Shown here: one piece after another, positions 15,747 to 24,757 of the stretch
How positions within the stretch are numbered: position 1 is the stretch's first letter
How the letters are laid out: each line of letters starts with the position of its first letter
Source of the DNA: an uncultured Eubacteriales bacterium
Lineage (GTDB): Bacteria; Bacillota; Clostridia; Oscillospirales; Acutalibacteraceae
Reading direction: 5' to 3'
Length of the DNA: 64,000 nt
Assembly (NCBI GenBank): GCA_934488615.1
Contig: CAKSSJ010000009.1
Span: 1 to 64,000 of the forward strand
Translations under genes and position numbers: made by a program
The notes under the pieces: generated by a model
Databases searched by the model: none
Seen by the model: only the letters and a program-made list of their open reading frames with translations
Told to the model about the DNA's origin: nothing

Positions 15747-16426
15747 TCACACTTTTTGTCTTTATTCTCGGAATTCCCGCAATAATTTTCGGCTGTGCGA
15801 AGCTGATAATTTCAAAGCAATATTACCTCGCAAGCGCATTGATAATCGTGCTTGCGCTTGCCGCTCTTTTTTGGAGCCTTGAAAAGAAAAAAATGCAGAC
15901 GCGCGAGCTGGTGGCAATCGCATGCATCGTTGCGCTTTCGGTCGTAGGACGCGCGGCACTGTTCATGATTCCGCAGGTCAAGCTCACCTGCGCGATCGTG
16001 ATTCTCGCGGCGATATCGTTCGGACCTTATGTCGGATTTCTATGCGGCTCGCTCTCGATGCTCGTTTCAAACATTTTTTTCGGTCAGGGTGCCCACACGC
16101 CTTTCCAGATGTTCGGTATGGGTCTTGTCGCCTTTTTGTGCGGTCTGATTTTTTACAGAAAAAAGCTCGGGCGAAACCGTTGGGCGGTCGCAATTGTCGG
16201 CGGTATATTATGCTTCGCCGTTTACGGCTTTATAGTCGATTCAAGCTCGGTTCTTTTTTTCACGTCTGTGCCGACGATCAAAACCATGCTCCCAGTTTAC
16301 ATTTCGGGGCTGAAATTCAACGCAATTCACGCCGTAGCAACGCTCGTTGCGCTTTTTGTCGCGACGCCTTATATTCAGGATACATTCGGCCGAATTGCCA
16401 AAAAATACGGACTTTTCAGCTCTTGA
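15731..16426 (+). CDS. ECF transporter S component, likely cobalamin-type (CblT-like)
   Basis: The product has 231 residues and about six membrane helices. The central part (QVKLTCAIVILAAISFGPYV, then SNIFFGQGAHTPFQMFGMGL) matches the S-component family in which FFGQGPWTPWQMFA-like motifs occur, previously predicted to carry cobalamin or its precursors (CblT group). The S subunit binds the vitamin in the membrane. Specificity is inferred from this motif together with the upstream cobalamin riboswitch. It lacks its own good ribosome site other than AAGGA 9 nt upstream and overlaps the ATPase gene. Confidence 0.85.
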   Translation: MSKKIITLFVFILGIPAIIFGCAKLIISKQYYLASALIIVLALAALFWSLEKKKMQTRELVAIACIVALSVVGRAALFMIPQVKLTCAIVILAAISFGPYVGFLCGSLSMLVSNIFFGQGAHTPFQMFGMGLVAFLCGLIFYRKKLGRNRWAVAIVGGILCFAVYGFIVDSSSVLFFTSVPTIKTMLPVYISGLKFNAIHAVATLVALFVATPYIQDTFGRIAKKYGLFSS

Positions 16427-16457
16427 ACAGCGGCGGGTACTCGAAAGGATTGATAAC

Positions 16458-17180
16458 ATGAAAAAGTATATTTCATTTTTGCTCATTCCAGCTTTGATTC
16501 TTTTGTCGGGCTGCGGAATGACCGTTACAAAAGTTGAAAACACAACAGCCGATGAGCAAAATATAACAGCCACGACAGCAAGCACAACGGCGGTTTATAC
16601 CACGACCTCGCCGAGCACAACAAAAAGCAAAGCTGTTTCAACCACAAAATCAGTAACCACAAAATCGGGCGGCACAATTACAACTGCTCCGACCGTCAAG
16701 CCCTCCAAGGTCACGACAACAAAAAAGCAGGGCAAGACCGTCACCTGCACAATTGAGATCGAATGTAAAACAATACTCAGCAATCTCGGTAATCTTCGTC
16801 CCGAAAAGAAAGCGTTTTTGCCGAAGGACGGTTTTATTCTTAAAGAAACGACCGTTTCTGTTGCAGAGGACAGCACTGTTTTTGACGTGCTGAAGCTCGT
16901 TTGCAAGCAGAACACCTGCCCCGAGAAGTGCACCTACTGCCGCAAATCGGGAATTCAGCTTGAATATGTTTACACCCCGGGCTATGACAGCGAATATATC
17001 AGAGGAATTCATCAGCTCTACGAAAAGGACTGCGGAACGCAATCGGGCTGGATGTATTCGGTCAACGGAGTCTTCCCGAACTACGGCGTAAATAAATACA
17101 CCGTCAAAAACGGCGACAATATAAAACTGCTCTACACCTGCGACCTCGGCGAAGATGTCGGCAACAGCTTTTCGGGTTGA
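16458..17180 (+). CDS. DUF4430 lipoprotein of the B12 operon
   Basis: I start at the ATG at 16458 (AAAGGAT, 8 nt upstream), giving 240 residues. Residues 1-19 are a lipoprotein signal with lipobox LLSGC, so the mature protein is lipid-anchored at Cys19. A Thr/Ser-rich linker follows (about 25-95). The C-terminal 110 residues are DUF4430, with the hallmark GWMYSVNGVFPNYGVNK and KNGDNIKLLYTCDLGEDVG. Two pairs of Cys (CKQNTC and CTYC) may form disulfides. DUF4430 is related to the transcobalamin/intrinsic factor beta domain. It is the last gene of the operon. I infer that it delivers cobalamin to the S component. Confidence 0.88.
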   Translation: MKKYISFLLIPALILLSGCGMTVTKVENTTADEQNITATTASTTAVYTTTSPSTTKSKAVSTTKSVTTKSGGTITTAPTVKPSKVTTTKKQGKTVTCTIEIECKTILSNLGNLRPEKKAFLPKDGFILKETTVSVAEDSTVFDVLKLVCKQNTCPEKCTYCRKSGIQLEYVYTPGYDSEYIRGIHQLYEKDCGTQSGWMYSVNGVFPNYGVNKYTVKNGDNIKLLYTCDLGEDVGNSFSG

Positions 17181-17205
17181 CGAACAAGGGAAAATGGATT
17201 ATAAT
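17177..17205 (+). promoter_or_regulatory. Promoter of the rhodanese gene
   Basis: TTGACG, 17-nt spacer, TATAAT. The -35 box contains the TGA stop codon of the DUF4430 lipoprotein, so the rhodanese can be expressed apart from the B12 operon. Confidence 0.75.
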
Positions 17206-17232
17206 GACATAAAAATTTATGACGAGGTCAAC

Positions 17233-17550
17233 ATGATTACATACACAAAAATCACATTTGAAGAAGCAAAGAACATGCTCGATGCGGGCGGCTGTATAAT
17301 GTTCGACGTACGCACCGATGAAGAATTTTTCACGGGTCACGCCGAGGGCGCGGTCAATTTTGACGTTGACACGATAAATGCCGAAACCGCCACCGAGCTT
17401 ATCCCGAGCAAGACCGCACCGATTATAGTCTATTGCAAAACAGGCGAGCGTGCCAAGCTTGCCGCCGAGGCTCTGTGCGAGCTCGGATACACTAACGTTT
17501 ACGACGTCGGCAGTCTCGTCGAATGGCCGTACGGCTTGTCATTTGAATAA
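17233..17550 (+). CDS. Single-domain rhodanese (sulfurtransferase)
   Basis: The product has 105 residues and one rhodanese domain. The active-site loop is CKTGERA with catalytic Cys68, preceded by the conserved DVRTDEEF and GHAEGAVNF. Such small rhodaneses carry sulfane sulfur in the cytoplasm. I choose the ATG at 17233 because the promoter -10 box ends at 17205 and GAGG lies 5 nt upstream; in-frame starts further upstream precede the predicted transcript start. It is probably not part of the B12 system. Confidence 0.88.
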   Translation: MITYTKITFEEAKNMLDAGGCIMFDVRTDEEFFTGHAEGAVNFDVDTINAETATELIPSKTAPIIVYCKTGERAKLAAEALCELGYTNVYDVGSLVEWPYGLSFE

Positions 17551-17555
17551 AAAAC

Positions 17556-17587
17556 AAAAAGCCTCTCTTTTTACAGGGAAGCTTTTT
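17556..17587 (+). terminator. Terminator after the rhodanese gene
   Basis: AAAAAGCCTCTC (17556-17567) pairs with GGGAAGCTTTTTT (from 17576) with wobble and mismatch, ending in a T-run. It lies 6 nt past the stop codon. Confidence 0.75.
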
Positions 17588-17641
17588 TCATTTCTGTACA
17601 TATCCGTAGGGTTCGCCGAATTTTGATGCAGAAAGCAACAA

Positions 17642-17671
17642 CCGCAACTCACAAAGCTATGTGAATTGCGG
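17642..17671 (-). terminator. Terminator after mfd
   Basis: CCGCAACTCACA pairs with TGTGAATTGCGG around a short loop; on the minus strand it is followed by TTGTTGCTTT. It lies just past the mfd stop. Confidence 0.7.
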
Positions 17672-17677
17672 CCTCTT

Positions 17678-20600
17678 TTATTCTGTGTCTGATTTTGTTC
17701 TGGACATGATTTCAAGCGCCTTATTTATAACCGTCAGCTGATCCTCGCCCGGCATGACCTTAACGGCAATGTGCGGCTTGCCTGCGGCGGAAACCGTTAT
17801 CCTGCCGCGCATATATTTCGCAAGGTTCGATATCTTTTCCATATCAAGCGTTTCGATGAAGAGCTTGACATTACTGCCGGTTCGTCCTATCTCGTAAACA
17901 CCCTGCTGTAACGCAGTGTTTCTGAGGAGCGAAACCGTGATAAGTCCCTGAACGCACTGCGGAGGTTCGCCGAAGCGGTCGATAAGCTCATCGAGAACAT
18001 CATCGGCATCTTCTTGATTCTTGATATCCGCAATTCTGCGGTACATCGCGAGCTTCTGCGGAACGTCCTCAATGTAATCGGCAGGGATATGCGCGTCGAT
18101 CGGCAGGTCGATAAGACACTCCTTTTCGGGGACTGTCGAGACCTCGCCCCTGCCCTCGCGAACAGCCTGATCGAGCATTTTCAAATACATATCGTAACCG
18201 ACAGACTCCATATGGCCGTGCTGCTGTGCACCGAGAATATTGCCTGCGCCTCTTATTTCAAGGTCGCGCATCGCAATGTGGAAGCCCGAGCCGAACTCGG
18301 TATATTCGCGGATAGCCGTCAGTCGCTTTGCGGCAACCTCGGTCAGCTCCTTGCCGCGCCTGAACGTGAAGTATGCGCTTGCTCGCCTTGACGAACGGCC
18401 TACACGTCCTCTTATCTGATGGAGCTGTGCAAGTCCGAGCCTGTCTGCATCCTCGATAATCAGCGTGTTGACATTCGGAACGTCAACACCTGTTTCTATG
18501 ATAGTCGTACAAACAAGCACGTCTATATCGCCCTCCAGCAGGTCGCGCCAGATGTCGCTCAGCTTATCCTCTGTCATCTGACCGTGAGCGACGGCAATGT
18601 TCGCGTCGGGGAGAAAATCTCTGAGCTTTGACGCCATTCTTTCAATCGTTTCAGTTCTGTTGTGCAGGTAATAGACCTGTCCTCCTCGGCGAAGCTCGGA
18701 TTGGATAGCCTGAACGATAACGTCAAAATTATATTCTATAACATAGGTCTGAACGGGGTGCCTGTCGTGCGGCGCCTCCTCGAGGATCGACATATCCCTG
18801 ATTCCCGTCATCGCCATGTTGAGCGTTCTCGGAATGGGTGTTGCGCTGAGCGTCAGAACATCGACATTCGGATACTGCTCCTTGAGCTTCTCTTTTTGTG
18901 CAACACCGAAGCGCTGTTCCTCATCGACAATTATCAGTCCGAGGTCACGGAACTCAATGTCCTTTGAAATAAGTCTGTGCGTTCCGACTATGATATCAAC
19001 ATATCCCCTTTTGAGATCCTGCTTGATTTTCTTCTGTTGATTGGTCGGTACAAAGCGCGAGATCATCTGCGCTTCAATCGGAAAGCCGTCAAAACGCTTG
19101 CAAATCGTCTGGTAATGCTGGAGCGCAAGAATAGTCGTCGGCACAAGGATCGCACACTGCTTGCCATCGCAAACGCACTTGAATGCCGCACGGAGCGCGA
19201 CCTCGGTCTTGCCGAAGCCGACGTCGCCGCATAGAAGTCTGTCCATCGGGTACGGCTTCTCCATGTCGTTCTTTATCTCCTGAATACAGCGAAGCTGATC
19301 GTCCGTTTCCTCGTATTCAAAACGGCGCTCAAAATCGTTCTGCATATCAATATCGGGCGAGAAAGCGAAGCCCTTTATCTGCGTTCTCTTAGTGTAGAGA
19401 TCAATAAGCTCCTGAGCGATATCCTTGACCGCCGAGCGCACACGGGAGCGTGTTTTCTGCCATTCCTTGCCGCCGAGCTTGTTAAGCTTGACCGTGCCGT
19501 TCTCGCTCTTTGAGCCGATGTATCTCGAAACCTGGTCAAGCTGAGTAACGGGCACATAGAGAATATCGCCCTTGTCGTATCTTATCTTGATGTAATCCTT
19601 TATATTTCCGTCAGCTTCAAGGCTTGTTATTCCCTCGAAAATACCGATACCGTGAGCGGTGTGAACAATGTAATCGCCCTTGTGAAGATCCTCAAGCGAA
19701 TTGAATACCGCCGCTTTATTTACCTTTTTGTTAGATTTTCTGACGGGCAGAGCCGTTCGGCTGCCGTAGGTTATAACGGTCAGCTCGGCATCGGGATATT
19801 CAAAGCCTGCCGAGAATCCGCCGGGCAGAACAATGACCTTGTTCGGGATAAGCTCCTCGGGCGGAGTCGGCATATACGAAGCCGAAAAGCCCTCACCCTG
19901 CAGGTCGGAAGCCAGCGCCTGCGCCGATTTGTCCGTTCCCGCTATAACAAAAACCGAATGTCCTTTTTTCTGATACATCGGCTTGATATCGTCAACGAGT
20001 ACGCTCATTGAGCCGTTCCACGGCGAGAACTGACGTGCATTGAACGTGACGAGACCCTTGACGGGCGTATCAAACGAGCCTCTTGCGATGTTGTCAAGAT
20101 AGACTGCGCCGAGATCCTCATAAATGCCCAAAAGCTCGCTGAATTCGAGCATAAAGCGGTCAAGACCCTTGCAGACCACACCCTCCTCAAGGAAAGCCTT
20201 AAGCTCCTCATGGAAAAGCTCAAGCGAGGCGTTCGCATGCTCCTTGACGGCGAAGCTCTCGCTGACGAAAAGGAGCGGCTCGTCGATATAATCAAAAATC
20301 GTTGCCGCACAGGGATAAATAAGCGGCAGATATCTGTCAATATTCGGCAGATGAATTCCGCCGTTGAGCTTTTCAAGGTCGGCTGATAAAATCTGCTTCG
20401 CCTGAACGGAGCCCTTGCCCTTCGTCTTTGCGATCTGCTCCTCAATGAGGTCGGCGAGCTTGACGGGATTACAGCAAATCTCGTTTGCAGGCGTGATTAC
20501 AACGGAATTGGTGGAATCAATGCGCCGCTGGCTCTCGGTATCAAACGTCGAAAGGCAGTCGATGCTGTCGCCCCAAAATTCAACTCTGTATGGATTGGCG

Positions 20601-21160
20601 CAGTCGGGCGAAAAGATATCAATTATTCCGCCCCTGACGGCGAACTGTCCCGAGCCGTCAACCTGGTTGCTCCTTGTATAACCGGCATTGATGAGCCTGT
20701 CAATGAGCTCATCCTGTTCGACGGTTTCGCCGACGGTGAGCGTTATCCTCTTGGCGATAAGCTCCTCGGGCGGAATAGTAAGCTGTAAAGCCGCCTCAAC
20801 CGAGCAGACGACCGCGCGCACACTGCCATCGACCAGATGACCGAGCACGCTCAGTCTGGAATGTTCGTAATCACGGGATTTTATGTCATCGGGGCGCAGG
20901 GATATGTCTCCGGCAGGATACATGACAGCATCACAGCCAAAGGCATTGAGATCCTTGCACAGCTTGCTCGCCGAGCTTTCGTCGGGCGTTATAACTATTG
21001 CTTTGTGCGGTGAAAGGTCTTGGCAAAGCGCCGATATCACATGTGCCTTATGTATCTGCGACAGTCCGAGCGCACCCGCAGGCAGACGTCGGTTCGTCAC
21101 ATTATAAAGCAGTGAGCGGTACTCGTTAAGACCCTTCAGAGCCTTTGTAAAACAGGACAT
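17678..21160 (-). CDS. mfd: Transcription-repair coupling factor Mfd
   Basis: Mfd is an ATP-driven translocase that removes stalled RNA polymerase from DNA lesions and recruits UvrA. The product has 1160 residues, normal for the family. The N-terminal third is the UvrB-like region, followed by the RNA polymerase-interacting domain (YIVHTAHGIGIFEGI), then the motor with Walker A GDVGFGKTEVALR, the DEEQRFGV box and motif VI region HQIRGRVGRSSR, and the C-terminal domain. I start at the ATG at 21160 because GGAG lies 6 nt upstream. It follows the HAD gene by 19 nt and is probably cotranscribed with it. Confidence 0.97.
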   Translation of the reverse strand: MSCFTKALKGLNEYRSLLYNVTNRRLPAGALGLSQIHKAHVISALCQDLSPHKAIVITPDESSASKLCKDLNAFGCDAVMYPAGDISLRPDDIKSRDYEHSRLSVLGHLVDGSVRAVVCSVEAALQLTIPPEELIAKRITLTVGETVEQDELIDRLINAGYTRSNQVDGSGQFAVRGGIIDIFSPDCANPYRVEFWGDSIDCLSTFDTESQRRIDSTNSVVITPANEICCNPVKLADLIEEQIAKTKGKGSVQAKQILSADLEKLNGGIHLPNIDRYLPLIYPCAATIFDYIDEPLLFVSESFAVKEHANASLELFHEELKAFLEEGVVCKGLDRFMLEFSELLGIYEDLGAVYLDNIARGSFDTPVKGLVTFNARQFSPWNGSMSVLVDDIKPMYQKKGHSVFVIAGTDKSAQALASDLQGEGFSASYMPTPPEELIPNKVIVLPGGFSAGFEYPDAELTVITYGSRTALPVRKSNKKVNKAAVFNSLEDLHKGDYIVHTAHGIGIFEGITSLEADGNIKDYIKIRYDKGDILYVPVTQLDQVSRYIGSKSENGTVKLNKLGGKEWQKTRSRVRSAVKDIAQELIDLYTKRTQIKGFAFSPDIDMQNDFERRFEYEETDDQLRCIQEIKNDMEKPYPMDRLLCGDVGFGKTEVALRAAFKCVCDGKQCAILVPTTILALQHYQTICKRFDGFPIEAQMISRFVPTNQQKKIKQDLKRGYVDIIVGTHRLISKDIEFRDLGLIIVDEEQRFGVAQKEKLKEQYPNVDVLTLSATPIPRTLNMAMTGIRDMSILEEAPHDRHPVQTYVIEYNFDVIVQAIQSELRRGGQVYYLHNRTETIERMASKLRDFLPDANIAVAHGQMTEDKLSDIWRDLLEGDIDVLVCTTIIETGVDVPNVNTLIIEDADRLGLAQLHQIRGRVGRSSRRASAYFTFRRGKELTEVAAKRLTAIREYTEFGSGFHIAMRDLEIRGAGNILGAQQHGHMESVGYDMYLKMLDQAVREGRGEVSTVPEKECLIDLPIDAHIPADYIEDVPQKLAMYRRIADIKNQEDADDVLDELIDRFGEPPQCVQGLITVSLLRNTALQQGVYEIGRTGSNVKLFIETLDMEKISNLAKYMRGRITVSAAGKPHIAVKVMPGEDQLTVINKALEIMSRTKSDTE

Positions 21161-21179
21161 TCTTAGCTCCAATCTTAGT

Positions 21180-21788
21180 TTATATATTTATATTATGTTC
21201 TCTCATATCTTGCTTAAGCTTTTCAAAATCGCGGTCTGCGAAGCAGTGGGTGTTCATGCCGAGCCTCTTTGCGGTATCGATATTCGCCTGCATATCGTCG
21301 ATGAAAAAGCACTCCTCGGGAATCAGCGAAAACTCCTTGAATAGCGTCTTGTAGATGTTTTCCTCGGGCTTAATTTCATTATAATATGCCGAGATGATAA
21401 ATCCGTCGAAAAAGGCAAACGCAGGCACACTTTTTTTGAAATCGTCAAACCAATCGGGACAATTTGAAAGAAGATAAATCCTGTATCCGTTCTCCTTGAG
21501 AGCCTTTACAACGGGGTACATCTCATCTATCGGCGGCATCTCCGCTTCACGCTCAATCACCATTTTGCGTACCTCGTCATGAAGCTCTTCGGGCAGGCGG
21601 CTGTTCATTCTATCCAGCGCCTCCTCAACGGAAAGATCGCCCTTATCCATTGCCGACCATTCGCGGGAGCGGAAGGTATTGGCAAGTACAATATCCCTGT
21701 TCTCGGGAGAAAAATGATTCGTGACCGAGCGAATCGGGTCAAAATCAATCAGAACTCCGCCCATGTCAAACACAATATTTTTTATCAT
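21180..21788 (-). CDS. HAD-superfamily hydrolase (subfamily IA)
   Basis: The product has 202 residues and is a sugar-phosphatase-like HAD enzyme of the cytoplasm. Motif I is DMGGVLIDFD (nucleophile Asp plus general acid Asp), motif II is YLLSNC, the Lys is at EIKPEENIY, and motif IV is FFIDDMQANIDTA. A helical cap lies after motif I, as in subfamily IA. The exact substrate is not readable. Transcribed from its own promoter ahead of mfd. Confidence 0.9.
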   Translation of the reverse strand: MIKNIVFDMGGVLIDFDPIRSVTNHFSPENRDIVLANTFRSREWSAMDKGDLSVEEALDRMNSRLPEELHDEVRKMVIEREAEMPPIDEMYPVVKALKENGYRIYLLSNCPDWFDDFKKSVPAFAFFDGFIISAYYNEIKPEENIYKTLFKEFSLIPEECFFIDDMQANIDTAKRLGMNTHCFADRDFEKLKQDMREHNINI

Positions 21789-21837
21789 TCAACCGCCTCC
21801 GCCCGGAAAATTTATTGCAACTGATTGCCACTAAGGT

Positions 21838-21866
21838 ATTATATAACAGTTTTTGTGAAAAATCAA
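21838..21866 (-). promoter_or_regulatory. Promoter of the HAD-mfd unit
   Basis: TTGATT, 17-nt spacer, TATAAT on the minus strand, about 50 nt before the start codon. Confidence 0.7.
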
Positions 21867-21981
21867 TCGACGCGAATAAATTATCGTTTTTAGATGTTAT
21901 GGCAAAATTTTAGTGCTGTACCGCACCGCTGAAATGCGCTGATTGTTTAACAAAATTTAATGTTTTCTACATCAAAATTGC

Positions 21982-22010
21982 TTGAATTTCACATTATATT
22001 GTGTTAAACT
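21982..22010 (+). promoter_or_regulatory. Likely promoter of the acyl-CoA synthetase gene
   Basis: TTGAAT, 17-nt spacer, TAAACT on the plus strand. The -10 box is weaker than others in the window. Confidence 0.5.
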
Positions 22011-22074
22011 ATTCATTGCATGTCAAAATGATACAACAATTTATATAGATGTTTCTGAACACGGAGGAAATATA

Positions 22075-23703
22075 ATGAAAGCAAAGGTAAAGTACAGAAA
22101 ATACGGCAATATTCCCGATATGGACACCGTCAAAGACATTATTGTTTACGGTGCAAAACAGGGAAAACAAAAGAAGCAGTATGCCTTCAAGGACATGAAC
22201 GGGAACTACTGCGAGAAGAATTTCAACGAGGTATTTTACGATGCCACGGGTCTCGGTCAGCACCTTTATACCCTCGGCTTACGCGGTAAAAAGGTAGCTA
22301 TCCTCAGCGAAAACAGCTATTACTGGATTGCCGCATTTTATTCGATCACAAGCGGTCATATGGTTGCAATTCCGCTTGACCCGAAGCTTCCGAAGGAGGA
22401 TCTTGTTGACCTCATGGTCAGAAGCGGCTGTGACGCAATTTATTACACGCAGGATTTCGCCCCCGCAATTCAGATGATGAAAGAAAATCCCGACGTCAAG
22501 CTTTCGGTCTATCTCAAGCTTGAGGATTTTGACGAGCTTGTAAGAATGGGTCATGAGGAGCTGGACGACGGAGCTGAAAATTATCTCGACGACGAGGTTA
22601 AGCCCGACGATCTCGGCTTTATTGTTTACACCTCGGGCACAACGGGCAAAAGCAAGGGCGTTATGCTCTCGCAGAAGAACGTCGCCGTTGACGCGATCGC
22701 AACCTGCCGTGCAATGACAGCGAGCCAAACTGTCGCATTTCTTCCGTTCAACCATACCCTTTCATGGGCAAGCGCACTTTTTGCAAGTCCCCTGCTCTCC
22801 GAATGGGGCTACATATGCTCAAGCCTGAGAAATCTCCAGAAAGACATGTTCACCTATCACCCTCAGCATATAACGGCGGTTCCTCTTGCAGTTGAAACAA
22901 TCTATAAAAAGATCTGGTTCACCGCCCGCAAGGAGGGCAAGGATGAAAAGCTCAAAAAAGGTATCAAGCTCAGCAATGCGCTTATGAAGATCGGCATTGA
23001 CGTCAGAAGAAAGCTTTTCAAGGAGGTTCTTGACAACCTCGGCGGAAATCTCGAAATGATAATCTGCGGCGGCGCGGCTCTCGATCCGAAATACGAAAAG
23101 GGCATGTACGATCTCGGAATTCAGGTAATCAACGGCTACGGCACAACCGAGTGCTCACCGATCATCACCTGCAACAGACTCAGCAGCTATAAGGTCGGCA
23201 GTGCAGGCTATGCGCTTGAGTGCAACGACGTTATGATAAAGGATCCCGACGAAGAGGGTGTCGGCGAGGTTTACGCAAAAGGCTCTAACGTCATGATGGG
23301 ATATTACGACGAGCCGGAAGCGACAGCCGAGGCCTTTGACGGCGAATGGTTTAAGACAGGCGATTACGGCTACATGGACAAGGACGGCTTTCTTTTCCTC
23401 AGAGGCCGCAAGAAGAACCTCATCGTTCTTTCAAACGGAAAGAATGTTTCCCCGGAAGAGATCGAGGACAAGCTCCTGACGGTTGACTACATAAAAGAGG
23501 TCGTTGTTTATGCCGAGGACGGCGCAATAACCGCCGAATTCTTCCTTGACGAGGTTGAAGCCCCCGACGCAAGAGAACGTCTTAAAAAGGACGTGCGCGC
23601 GATCAACATGCAGCTGCCCGCATACAAGCAGGTCACAAAAACAAAGATTCGCGACACCGAGTTTCCGAAAACCACAACGCTGAAAATTAAAAGAAAATAT
23701 TGA
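22075..23703 (+). CDS. AMP-forming acyl-CoA synthetase/ligase
   Basis: Adenylate-forming enzyme that activates a carboxylic acid with ATP and usually passes it to CoA. The product has 542 residues. The phosphate-binding loop is YTSGTTGKSKGVMLS, followed by GYGTTECSP and the GDYGYMDKDGFLFLRGRKKN hinge; the C-terminal Lys region (FPKTTTLKIKRKY) ends the protein. I start at the ATG at 22075 because GGAGGAAA lies just upstream, not at the earlier 21982 start that lies inside the promoter. Long-chain fatty acids are the most likely substrates, but this is inference. The gene stands alone between a promoter and a terminator. Confidence 0.9.
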   Translation: MKAKVKYRKYGNIPDMDTVKDIIVYGAKQGKQKKQYAFKDMNGNYCEKNFNEVFYDATGLGQHLYTLGLRGKKVAILSENSYYWIAAFYSITSGHMVAIPLDPKLPKEDLVDLMVRSGCDAIYYTQDFAPAIQMMKENPDVKLSVYLKLEDFDELVRMGHEELDDGAENYLDDEVKPDDLGFIVYTSGTTGKSKGVMLSQKNVAVDAIATCRAMTASQTVAFLPFNHTLSWASALFASPLLSEWGYICSSLRNLQKDMFTYHPQHITAVPLAVETIYKKIWFTARKEGKDEKLKKGIKLSNALMKIGIDVRRKLFKEVLDNLGGNLEMIICGGAALDPKYEKGMYDLGIQVINGYGTTECSPIITCNRLSSYKVGSAGYALECNDVMIKDPDEEGVGEVYAKGSNVMMGYYDEPEATAEAFDGEWFKTGDYGYMDKDGFLFLRGRKKNLIVLSNGKNVSPEEIEDKLLTVDYIKEVVVYAEDGAITAEFFLDEVEAPDARERLKKDVRAINMQLPAYKQVTKTKIRDTEFPKTTTLKIKRKY

Positions 23704-23714
23704 TCTATAAACAA

Positions 23715-23743
23715 AAACGCTTGAGTTCATCGCTCAAGCGTTT
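23715..23743. terminator. Bidirectional terminator overlapping the end of the GNAT gene
   Basis: AAACGCTTGAG (23715-23725) pairs perfectly with CTCAAGCGTTT (23733-23743), with T-rich tails on both sides. The last codons of the minus-strand GNAT gene (stop at 23727-23729) lie inside it. Confidence 0.85.
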
Positions 23744-24314
23744 CTTTTGTTATAAGCTCGGGGAACGGCACAAACGGTTTTATCTCTTCGCCGTGCTCTC
23801 CGATAATTTTCTCCATCCACACCATGTCGTACCATGTGTCAAACTTTCTGCCGCACTTTTTAAAATGTCCGACAAGCCTATATCCGAGGTGCTCATGGAA
23901 GCCGACGCTGTTCATCGTCAGATGCTCGTCCTCAACCTCGGGATAGCCGATACAGGCATAGAGATTTATAATATTCTGCGCCGCCGAAATTTCTTCGATC
24001 GCATCATAAAGTCTCTTGCCTATTCCGCCGTGACGGCAGTTTTCATCGACATAAATCGACGTTTCCGCAGAGTGGTCATATGCCGCGCGACCTACAAACG
24101 AGCCTGTGTAAGCATATCCAACTATCTCTTCCCCGACCTCGGCAACGAGATACGGGTATTTTCCAAGTGTGTGCTCAATTCGCTTTCTGAATTCATGCAC
24201 CGTCGGCACGTCATACTCAAACGTAATAGCCGTTTTCTCGACATACGGCGCATAGATTGCCAGCAGTCTTTCCGCGTCATCGGGCGAAGCTACACGAATA
24301 TTTACATTTTCCAT
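23727..24314 (-). CDS. GNAT acetyltransferase, phosphinothricin N-acetyltransferase-like
   Basis: The product has 195 residues. The pattern VASPDDAERLLAIYAPYVEK, then YVDENCRHGGIGKRLYDAI (acetyl-CoA loop) and GFHEHLGYRLVGHF, then WYDMVWMEK matches the Pat/YncA group of GNAT enzymes, which acetylate small amines such as phosphinothricin or methionine sulfoximine. I start at the ATG at 24314 (GGAGG, 7 nt upstream). It follows the 109-residue gene by 14 nt. The true substrate is unknown. Confidence 0.88.
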   Translation of the reverse strand: MENVNIRVASPDDAERLLAIYAPYVEKTAITFEYDVPTVHEFRKRIEHTLGKYPYLVAEVGEEIVGYAYTGSFVGRAAYDHSAETSIYVDENCRHGGIGKRLYDAIEEISAAQNIINLYACIGYPEVEDEHLTMNSVGFHEHLGYRLVGHFKKCGRKFDTWYDMVWMEKIIGEHGEEIKPFVPFPELITKETLER

Positions 24315-24328
24315 ATCGGCACCTCCGT

Positions 24329-24658
24329 TTATATTCCGAAATGAATTATCCATTTATCAAACATCAGCGCCGTTTCAAGAAGCGCTTTGAGATTGGCAAG
24401 CTCTGCCGAATCCCCTATCACCTCAATAAATTTCCGAGCCGAGGCAGGCGGAATCAGCGTTATTCCGCAATAGGCAAGCCCCTTTTTCGGCTCATCAACA
24501 GCATGATGATAGAATTCGACACCGTTCAGCCCTTGTAAGATGCTTTCAACCGCTTCGTCGGGCACAGATATACAAGCATACTTCTGCGGCTCGTATTCAT
24601 CGAACCGCACGCCCTTTTGCGGCTCCTGCGGCATCATTGCAAATTCATGTACTGCCAT
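24329..24658 (-). CDS. Hypothetical protein, 109 residues
   Basis: I do not recognise this protein. It is soluble and has no signal peptide. Its first half has KYACISVPDEAVESILQGL and its second half has LANLKALLETALMFDKWII. The mixed alpha/beta pattern could suit a small cytoplasmic domain. AGGGTG lies 8 nt before the ATG. It sits between a MITE remnant and the GNAT gene, and is probably cotranscribed with GNAT. Confidence 0.7.
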   Translation of the reverse strand: MAVHEFAMMPQEPQKGVRFDEYEPQKYACISVPDEAVESILQGLNGVEFYHHAVDEPKKGLAYCGITLIPPASARKFIEVIGDSAELANLKALLETALMFDKWIIHFGI

Positions 24659-24724
24659 AAACCATCACCCTTATATAATGACCGACCGCAGCTTTTCGCC
24701 GCGGCCGTTTATTTGTAACGCAAG

Positions 24725-24757
24725 CAAAGCATGTGCCTCAATTGGTGCGGCATTGCC
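24725..24757 (-). repeat. Remnant of the MITE-like element seen at 40481-40642
   Basis: On the minus strand GGCAATGCCGCAC is followed by CAATTGAGGCACATGCTTT. This matches the terminal repeat and subterminal bases of the intact copy (CGCACAATTGAG, then GCACAT). The other end is missing. It begins directly after the stop codon of the MacB-like permease gene (24758-24760). Confidence 0.6.
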
